From NCBI GenBank assembly GCA_039000515.1, contig JBCFYV010001001.1:378863-442862 (forward strand): a stretch of DNA of 64,000 nt, given 5' to 3'. The stretch is from Timema cristinae. Taxonomy: Eukaryota > Arthropoda > Insecta > Phasmatodea > Timematidae. Both the position numbers and the translations under genes were made by a program. The stretch's first letter is position 1; each line of letters starts with the position of its first letter. Positions 55,584-64,000 of the stretch are shown in pieces. The notes beneath the pieces were generated by a model. It worked only from the letters and a program-made list of their open reading frames with translations. It had not been told where the DNA came from and ran no database searches.

Positions 55584-58500
55584 GTGAAGTGAAGTGAACT
55601 CAAGGATGGATGACAAAACAGATCTTTCGGTTCCAAGGCTTTGAAAATCTAGGTCCGCATTAGATTCGATTAGATACTGTACTGTTGCTACACCCGTTTT
55701 TTATTTATTGACTAACAGAAGATATAATAATAGTCGTATAGTTTTCTTCATAAACACACTAAACAGAAAGTAAAAACACGTGCGTTTACATTAATTGGCC
55801 GTTTAAAAAGATGATCACACAGGATAAATATGTATTAGTTATTAGTTAATTTTTCGTTTCATTATTAAATTTATTGCTATCCAAGATTGAAACAAATTAA
55901 CAATAGTTATGAGCAAGAGTAGCCTATAATTTTAGCCAAACAAAAGAAGAGAAGAACGGAGTAGCAATAACTAGAACTAGAGGGGAAATGAAATGAAAAT
56001 AAAGCAGGACTGGCTGGTTTAGGATATTAATATCTGCTACAACCGGACGGTCATATAAATAACGAAGGATCAGTGGAATGTGGTTTTGGTCTCTTAAATT
56101 TATTAAATTTAGTATCGGGATTTCAGTTAAGTTGGTAGTTTCGAGGCATGGCAAAGTGTTAAGGAGGGAAAGCGCTTTGGTCTTGAACTGGATTTCTACT
56201 TAGATTGATCTTCCAGATAGAAGGGGGAGGGGGGGAGAATACCATCTAGTTAGTAATCCTCACCCTTGTTGGCCTTGAGTGATAGTACATGGGGATTCTG
56301 GTATTAGTTGTCAATATTTGGATGATATATGGGATGGTGATTGGCCGGAGTTTTCATTGGATGGTATAGGGTGAGTTTGTTACAGAGTTGGATGATTAAT
56401 GAGATGAACTGGGTGAATTGATGGGCAAGTCACTTGATTGGTCCATTCATTTGGGTTCAGGAAGTAGTTTGTAGCTTAGTTCATCGTCCGGTATGTTGAA
56501 ATCATCAATTGTTTCACCAGTGGTCTGGTTGTAGATTCAAAGTTAAAGGTATGGGTTAGGGGAGTTTCTTCCTCAGTCAGGTCCGTCTATGCAGTCCGCG
56601 CTCGCCGTGCTGGTCGTTGTGGGGTACATAATATGTCTAGTGCTGGACTATGTGCTTTGTTCACCACCCTTTGTACGAATCGAAACGTGACCTAATTTAA
56701 GCTATTTGCTTCTGTATTCTTCACGGACTATTTCATAATCTCTTCTTGGTCACATCTAAGCCCTCCTGCAATTGGCCAAAAGGTTTGAATTTGAACCAAT
56801 GAGGTGCTTTTAGTTTCAAACTTTGAACATTCTCCCAGTTTTATACATCTCTCTCTCTCTCTCACTAACCGAAGGGATTTTGGGGTTAGTCCATAAGTTC
56901 TTAAAAGTCCCATTTAAAAAAAATTGTTCCTAAGTCCCTTTTTCTTGATAACAATTATTAGTAAACTGATGAAAGATACTATAAACTTTTACCATAAAAT
57001 AAAAAGTCAAGGTAAGATGCTTACCAGTTATTAATTTGCCTTTCTTACAATTCATCAAACATCTGAACTTTTATTGTTTGAGCATATTCATGTTTGAATA
57101 TAATGAATTTTGGTGCCACCATTTTATTTAAATTACTGCCCCCAATGAAGTAAACTGAGAGGACATTTAAATATAACTTATGCTCATTGTCTTAGTTCAC
57201 TTTATTAGTAAATTTAAACCATTGTCTTAAGTCTTATTGTTGCTTACTGTGCAATATCTAAAATCTGTTGTATTTTTGGTCATTGTTACTTCCATTAAGT
57301 TAGTCAATACTAAATAATAGCAATAGTAATCTGTAATCTAATACCAGTATTTTGTAAATAATATTCCTATTTGTTACCAAGCAAAAGTTTATTAAAATAA
57401 AATAAAAATATACCGGTATGCCATTCCCCATCCAGGAGTTTATCTAAAATATTTTATATTATAGGGCCAACTTATTTATTTCATAATAATTTCAATTTCA
57501 TACAATATAGTGCTGGTCAACAGTCGTGAGACCAATGGCAGGCCAGCACTGAAAAGTACACAAGTACCTTACAAGTGCATACAATAAAATACAATAATAT
57601 CTAAATAATGATACATACTGATGAATAATTACAAAAAAAATAGGACATAATTATTAATGATAGATGATAAAAATAATAAATAAATAACTTGAGAGCAGTA
57701 AAGGCGTAAGTATTTAAACATAAGGATAACAGTAAGCAAAAAATAAACCAGAGTAAAGTTAATTTAAATATTCGAGGCAGAGTCTCAGAGGATAAATTAG
57801 TTATAAGGGAGTTCCTTAATTAATAACACTGTGAGTTTGGCTTTTCTTTTATGATAAAAATCAAATTCGACAAATTTGGAATTATCTGTGGATACAGCGG
57901 ACTTCTACATAAATTGTTATATGAATTTATACATAGTATGATCAGGATGGCACGTTGCTAGATCAAGTGTCGTATGAAGTCCGGTTTTATATCAAACGTT
58001 GACATCAGTGAAGAAGGTTATTTTGAGTTTGAATCGAAGCAAATATTACTCAGGCATGTCGAAAAATTATCTAATCGATTACACATCTAGAAAAAAAATT
58101 ATTAGTTTTTAATCTTTGTTCTAAAGTTCTTAAACATATCACGTGATAAAGAGCAACTCGAATAATATATAACTCGAATCGATATCGATATTATCGAAGT
58201 TTCTCAGATCCCTGATCAAATGGTGTAGCCATTTTACTTTTTCATGTTTAGTTTAGTTGTTTTTTTTTAGTTTGTACACCCAGCGTTGCGTCACCAATAG
58301 GCCTAATATTCAAAATATTCGTTAAATAAAAACGGAAAACCATGTAATTGAATGTTTTTATGTCGATAGCAATGTAAAAGTATTAGGGCCCGGAGTTGGG
58401 GTTTGGTGGCGAGAGAAAAAAAGTGGGGGAAGATGGGGGTTGACTCCACCCACAAACTTATAAAATATTATTATAATGTATTTTTTTGTTCCTCCTGAAT

Positions 58501-59272
58501 GCACAGGGCTAATAGAAGAGTTTTATAAGTTTCGTAACACCTACAACGCATTCAATAGTTTAACATTGTATTTGGAAATAATCCGGACTAAGGGGGAAAT
58601 TAAAGTAAGGGGGGTGGGGGATATTATATTATAAGCTCGTCATCGAATGCAACAACTGACCCTTGGATTAAAAGTTAACATAACTTTCGGTACACCCAAC
58701 CAGACTTCAAACCCCGAACGCACTGTCTATGGACAAACCAGTCTAAACACGAAAGTTGTGTTGTGTTAGACCGTGCGAAAACCCACAACATAAATTTTGT
58801 TTAGAAAAAAAAATTGTAACTAGGCCTGCTTTAAAAGGAATAATTATTTTAAACGTTTTTGGAAAAATTGAGACATTTTCTTAAAACGTTTAAGGTATTT
58901 GAAACTAAATAATAAACATTGTAGCAGAAACATAATACAAAATTAGCATGTACAACATTCCACCAGAGAGGATAAATGAAGGAATGTATAGGCCCTACTC
59001 TTATAATAACAGTGATAAAAAAAAAGGGTAATATCATTTCACCAACGCGCATAATGCCTGAGAGTGCCCAACTCAAGACCGCATCGATCGTGACCTTGAC
59101 CTTGTGCGAACTAGCCTTCAAGTAGGAAGGGTCCGCATTATTTCTACCAATGAAGTTAATAGTATTATCCGCTGTGAACAAGAACTGACAAAAAAAATAA
59201 TTAAAAAGTGAAACAAGTGGCTCGTCATCCGGTATTCACCAAAAACTCCGTGGTTTGATTTTGTGGACACTC

Positions 59273-59482
59273 TAAGGGCCAGTTTCATAGTCAAATTTAG
59301 TACGCCTCGAGTGCAGCGCTACACTAAGTACATGACGACACCTACCTAAACCAGAATGGAATGGGCTGTTCTCGCATAGGAAACTGGCCCATTCCATTCT
59401 GGTTTAGGTAGGTGTCGTCTTGTACTTAGTGTAGCGCCGCACTTGAGGCGTACTAAATTTGACTATGAAACTGGCCCTTAGT
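59273..59482. mobile_element. Foldback MITE (mirror copy)
   Basis: Inverse of 18252-18461: 95-bp arms beginning CTAAGGGCCAGTTTCATAGT. The partial extra arm follows at the right. Confidence 0.88.
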
Positions 59483-59678
59483 GTAGCGCCACAATTGAGG
59501 CGTGGCGTACTAAATTTGACTAGAAACTGGCCCTTTCTTGAGGAACGTCATTGCCGTTCCGCTTACGTCTGCAATCAACAATCTTCATTTCAAACTAAAA
59601 TACAGGATGTATCAATAACAGTCAACTCCCCATTTGCCGAACTTCCATTTAAAAATATATATTTGCTTATAGCACGGA

Positions 59679-59974
59679 AGACCACCTTGGTGGTCTAATG
59701 GTCAGAGTTCTTGGGCTACAGATCCAGAGGTCCCGGGTTCGATCCCTGGCGCTTCCAAAATATTTCGTGAAGCAGTAGATCTCGAACGGGATCAACTCAA
59801 CCTCTTGAGGACAAATGAGGAGCTACTTGAATGGAAAATCTCCGGCCTTGTAAACAGACTAACGGCTGGAGAGTTAGTTGTGCTGACCATATGACACCCT
59901 CTATCCTCAATTGTTAACATCATAATCGCTAACGGTGGCGTCCGATTGGTTGGTATAGCTCAAGTACGGGGTTT
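59679..59974 (+). mobile_element. SINE family A (mirror copy)
   Basis: Inverse of 17760-18055. CTTGGTGGTCTAATGGTCAG and GGGTTCGATCCCTGGC form the tRNA-like head. Confidence 0.9.
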
Positions 59975-60093
59975 TATAGCACGGTTTTATAAAAAAATAT
60001 ATTTCAAATAATTTGTTTTCATTTTTAATAGTCCTGAAAGTAGCTTTGAAATGATAATTTACTAAGTATCTCAAAGAGTAAGGAAGAGAAAGT

Positions 60094-60537
60094 ACTTTCC
60101 CTAATCTTGTTTCTTGTCACGACAGCCAACATGCTCCTCATATACTTGATTCTCATGGGCTCCCCTTTCCTAATCTAGTCTCTCTTACATTCAATATCCA
60201 TGTTTCTTCTGCATGTGTGACAATAGGTACAAAGTACGCCCTGTACAACATTTCCTTACACTTCAAGGGCACTTCTCTTATCCTTATCAGGTCTCTTACA
60301 CACCTATAGAACAACTCTTCCTGCTATCATCTTATCTACTTTCACCTTCCGCCCCAATCACAACTCCAAGATATTTTACCTTCTGTTCTTTTCTCAGCTA
60401 TACTCCATCCAACTTTTTAGCTACACAAGGCCCTATACTTTATCTTTTCATTACTATCACTTCACACTTTTCCATGATAAATTTATTTCCTCACTCTTTC
60501 ACTTTCTCATTCCATTCCTGTAGCTGTTCCTGTTCTT
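60094..60537 (-). pseudogene. LINE reverse-transcriptase fragment (mirror copy)
   Basis: Inverse of 17197-17640. The plus-strand open frame here is an antisense by-product of the decayed RT. Confidence 0.7.
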
Positions 60538-61883
60538 CATATTCCTTCTCCCCCCTATCCTTTTACAATAATCTTGATATCATGACATATTACAAAGGTC
60601 GATCTTAAATTAATAATATTATGAGTAAGATTAATGGAATCATATTTATAAGTTAAATTAGATCTTAACTTAAAATTATATTATTATTCAGGGAGAATGA
60701 TTAATAATTATTCACTAACATAAACAATAACTAGTAATTATTCTGCCACGTCACTTCCATTTGATGAGATAAGAAAAACAAACTTAGCTCTTTACAAGCC
60801 AATCGATCTATTTCAGAGGGTTTTATTAGGAACCCCTTTCATCATAAGAAGTGTGTCACTGGTTAGTTGTACAACTATCCACTCTCCAAGAATCGGGTCC
60901 CCATTTATCTCATTCTTTGAGTCAAATGTACCTGCAGGAGAATATTTGGAAGAAGATGTATTTCTCCTGGGGAAGTTGTGCACAAGCTAAAACCGCCCTT
61001 TCCGCTTTTGAGGTTCAAGAATCAAAGGTTTCATCAGAACTAGGGATACTACTGATAATATCTCTATAGCATTCTCAACAACTCTTCTAGCCCTGCAATG
61101 ACGACCGTTGTAGACCCTTTTTCTCGAGCCTTTGTACGCGTTCACCATTATAGCGTTTCATTATGTTGTTTTTCAATGGAAATGCATTGTCCGCCAAATT
61201 AATGTACTGATAAATGAACACTTTCCCGAGCTGGGAGAGAAGTTTTACAACATGTTACATATAACATTGTTACTAAACGTTTGTGTTATACAACATGTTT
61301 TGTTACATATTGTAGATGGGTCTTTAGTCATTTTCCCGAGAGAATAAGATGAGCCATTTTGTTTGTAATATTAACAATGTATGGATACTAATTTTAATCA
61401 ACACCGTTAGAACAGATTTTGAGAAAATCTTTTTTTCTCTCTCTTTTTTCGTCCTTGAGTATACTACTCTCAATTTAAGGGTTAGATAGCTCATTTCAAG
61501 AAACTCATCTGGTAAACGTTATAAAAACTCTGTATAGCAAATTTTAGCACGATCGGTAGAATTATTTCGGCTCTTGTAAAAGTAACATACACTATTTCAG
61601 TTTTAACGGGTCATGAGACGTCGACATCCATCAAAATCTAGAACTCAATTTTTTTACTACTGCGAGAAAGTAAAACAAACAAAAAACCCACTCTGGATAC
61701 AACCCTCTAGCCCTGTAGGAGACGACTCTAGCTCAGACACAAGTGCTGACGTCATACGTGCGACTTCCCTCCCGCCCCTTCAATCCCCTTCATCCTCAAT
61801 AACTCTCCCTCCCTCTGTTCCTATCCAGCCAGTTGGATCAGTACTTTGCCAAGGAACCTTTTCCCAGCTAAAGGTTGCCTGCT

Positions 61884-61972
61884 AGAAGAGCGATCGAAGT
61901 CATCCCGAACAAAGTTCGGGCGTTTCCGTGACGCGCAGTAACTATGACAACCTTTTTAAAGTACGCTCTTCT
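61884..61972. repeat. Inverted repeat and hairpin upstream of the SANT gene (mirror copy)
   Basis: AGAAGAGCG (61884-61892) and CGCTCTTCT (61964-61972) enclose the perfect hairpin CCCGAACAAAGTTCGGG (61904-61920). It lies 40 bp before the ATG at 62012. Confidence 0.5.
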
Positions 61973-62011
61973 TTAGGGAAGGAACGTTTCTTTAGTAGCA
62001 GTCCTTTCGAA

Positions 62012-62296
62012 ATGGAGTCTGAGCGCAGGTGCCGCCTCGTCTATTCTCCCGTAGAGAAACAGATTTTGTTCGAACTAACCAAGAAATACCGGAGTATTCT
62101 CGAGGACAAGACATCAAACGCAGATACGTCGGCCGCCCGGAAGAAATGCTGGCTGACGATACAACGGGAGTTCAACAAGTTCAGCTTCGTGACGACAAGG
62201 ACTCCCAAACAATTGATGAAATGGTGGGACAACACCAAGAACAAGCAGAGGAGAGAAATGGTAATGAAACAAAAACATAGGGAAATAAATAAATAG
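62012..62296 (+). CDS. Myb/SANT-like DNA-binding protein (right-arm copy)
   Basis: 94 residues from the first ATG (MESERRCRLVYSPVEKQ) to TAG. It is a single Myb/SANT-like domain covering almost the whole protein: a first helix with FELTKKYRS, a second with CWLTIQREFN and a recognition-type end with PKQLMKWWDNTKNK. It is GC-richer than its flanks, which supports coding. It may be one exon of a longer gene (possible donor GTAATG after RREM). Members of this domain class bind DNA in the nucleus; the target here is unknown. It is identical to 15438-15722. Confidence 0.6.
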   Translation: MESERRCRLVYSPVEKQILFELTKKYRSILEDKTSNADTSAARKKCWLTIQREFNKFSFVTTRTPKQLMKWWDNTKNKQRREMVMKQKHREINK

Positions 62297-62885
62297 AAAA
62301 AAAAAAGTTCATTTTCCGAACGGATGTAAACTTTTCACATCCAGTGGTGGCTTGTGACCTACTAAGTAAGGGAAGGGGTTAAGGAAGACCCTACCTATTA
62401 GGCCCTTATTTTTATAACAAGCCTACTTTCGACCACTACATTGTCATTTGGAATTCTAGAATTATGTCTTATTTGAGTTATTAATCATAAAGCTCATCTG
62501 AAAAGTTATCAATAACTTTCAGTATTACCTACTTATAGATTACTGTATAATTTAGCTTTAGATGAGTAATTAAACGGGCTAATAATGTAAAATAATACAA
62601 ATTTATTTTTTTACCCCGCCAGCATGTGATTTCAGTTTTCAAACAACGGGCTTCCTATGAAAATCAGACTATACATAAAGCCATCACATAGCTAGTAGGA
62701 GAGGGTTAACTAACTTGTTAGCAGATACTCAAGCCATCCTTAACATTATTTTTAACCATCTTAATACGATATACTTAAAATGAGATCCAAATAAATATTA
62801 CTTAACAATACAAAAATACAAATATTACTACTACATTTTTCCTATACACGAGAAATTAAATCAACATATTTCTGAATACTTTTCA

Positions 62886-63003
62886 AACAACAATATTATT
62901 CAATTCTTTGAATACAAAGTCTCTTTGGATCTAAATAATTATTCAACAACAATATTATTCAATTCTTTGAATACAAAGTCTCTTTGGATCTAAATAATTA
63001 TTC
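62886..63003. repeat. 59-bp tandem duplication (mirror copy)
   Basis: Inverse of 14731-14848. Confidence 0.9.
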
Positions 63004-63379
63004 CACAGTTCGTTGTTTTATTTGATGATATTTTGTTTTATTTGCAGTTTTATTTTATAATAATGAAAGGAATGCAATAACACTATATGAATGTAAAATT
63101 TAACAGTTACAAATTAGTAATAAATTTGTTGCCATGCACAATTGCTCACAAGAATTGAAACAAGTTGGGTGTTTGAAAGACGTGTGTGTTATTACAATTT
63201 ATTTCCCGCGTCTATCTATTTTGCTTTTTGAATCCAGGATCAGATGGGTGTCAGGGAGACAGATATTAGAGGAGGTGGCCAATTGTTACAATATCCACAC
63301 GTACAGTACGTTTGTCCCATTACTCAAGAGGGATGTTCTCGTAAATAATGCATTACTGAATTAAATCCAAGTTCAACAA

Positions 63380-64000
63380 TGTTTTTTAACAACCGACTAT
63401 TTGGTGAATTCGAAGCTATTTTTCTAATGGTTGCATCTTAACTTGACCTACCTTAGACACTATAACATTTAGACGCCAAGTAAAGAAACAGAAAGAGAGG
63501 GAAGAAAAGGAACAGTTTTGTTCTGTTCTTTGAGCCCTCTAGTTTTACCTGCTGATAGTACTCACCCCACCCTTCCTGTGACGAGTATACACACTCAATT
63601 ATTTTCGCTTGGACAACATTGTCTTGCTTTCCTAATCCTTTTCCACGTAGATAGACATATGCGTCATGATAGGAAGATTCCTACTGGTATTTGGTAATTT
63701 CCATGAATAAACCTAATATCCTGAGTTGTAGACGGTTAAAAAAAAATGCTTTTACATTAAACAAAATCAAGATCAAGAAAATTATTTTGTGACAAAAATA
63801 AGACTATTTTCAAAATTATTTTTGAAATGTATGGTAATTTGTTTTTAAAAGTTCTATCTTTAAAAAAATCTACGAGTAAAACGTAGATAAAAATCAAAGT
63901 GAAATCCTATCCCTATTTTCCGTGACGTCACAGGAGGCACCAAAAAACAGACGCAGGGGACGAAGAAAAAAACTGTCGTACATCACAAACCCCAAAAGGA
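63380..64000. other. Poorly matching outer end of the right arm
   Basis: Compared with 13,734-14,354 this stretch shows many scattered substitutions and 1-3-base indels, a net excess of about 9 bases. Many lengthen A or T runs: TTTTGTTCTG for TTCGTTCTG, GACGCCAAGTAAAG for GACGCCAATGTATG. The rest of the arm is essentially identical. This resembles thinly covered, unpolished contig-end sequence. Confidence 0.7.

Larger units (their letters stand above)
48049..64000 (-). repeat. Right arm of the ~15.95-kb inverted duplication
   Basis: It is the reverse complement of 13,734-29,684. The inner end (TGCATCAGTTTGACC) matches the last bases before the N run. All features below within this interval are mirror copies. 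Confidence 0.97.

Noticed and set aside
60213..60608. 131-codon frame and its mirror at 17126-17521
   Set aside because: Antisense of a recognisable decayed LINE reverse transcriptase; hydrophobic/Ser-Phe composition is a by-product.
60851..61069. 72-codon frame with CHWLVVQLSTLQ
   Set aside because: Slightly protein-like but lacks an ATG-anchored start, splice sites or a recognised family.
61613..61885. 90-codon Ser/Pro-rich frame upstream of the SANT gene
   Set aside because: Possible exon or 5' UTR, but no recognised domain, no clear donor and no start evidence; left uncalled.

Overview
The window is animal nuclear DNA, most likely from an arthropod. It is AT-rich, has spliced genes with GT/AG introns, and is crowded with tRNA-derived SINEs, MITEs, Helitron-like elements, LINE remnants and one young LTR retrotransposon. 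The last two exons of DNA polymerase beta are present; Drosophila lacks this gene, so a Drosophila-like fly is unlikely. There are no operons, CRISPR arrays, rRNA genes or functional tRNA genes.

The layout is dominated by one structure. Bases 13,734-29,684 reappear as a near-perfect reverse complement at 48,049-64,000. A run of exactly 100 N (29,685-29,784) abuts the inner end of the left arm. The arms agree base for base wherever compared except for small homopolymer changes, until the last ~620 bp of the right arm, which look like unpolished consensus. The simplest reading is two contigs that overlap by about 16 kb but were placed inverted and separated by a standard gap, so every arm feature is listed twice. 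A true 16-kb palindrome with an 18-kb spacer is the alternative.

Region by region. Bases 1-13.7 kb are repeat-rich and hold a minus-strand THAP-domain exon carrying two in-frame stops but an intact splice donor, a phase-compatible candidate next exon 7 kb further on, a frameshifted Tigger/pogo transposase, PIF/Harbinger and LINE fragments, three SINE families with clear target-site duplications, and several MITEs. Each arm holds a small Myb/SANT-like gene, a decayed LINE reverse-transcriptase fragment, a 210-bp foldback MITE, and a two-exon gene for an unrecognised 593-residue secreted Ser/Thr-rich protein with a polypyrimidine minisatellite in its 3' UTR.

The spacer (29.8-48.0 kb) holds the POLB 3' exons, cut off from the rest of the gene by the gap; several SINEs and a long perfect hairpin; and a nested pair of mobile elements. 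The outer one is a DNA transposon with long (~500 bp) diverged terminal inverted repeats and a decayed minus-strand ORF. The inner one is an 8.5-kb LTR retrotransposon with 1.74-kb, almost identical LTRs and an intact 651-codon Gag, but no recognisable Pol. The inner edge of the inverted repeat falls inside the decayed ORF of the outer transposon. The most useful observations are the probable mis-scaffolding, the young gag-only LTR element and the transposon with the decayed ORF.
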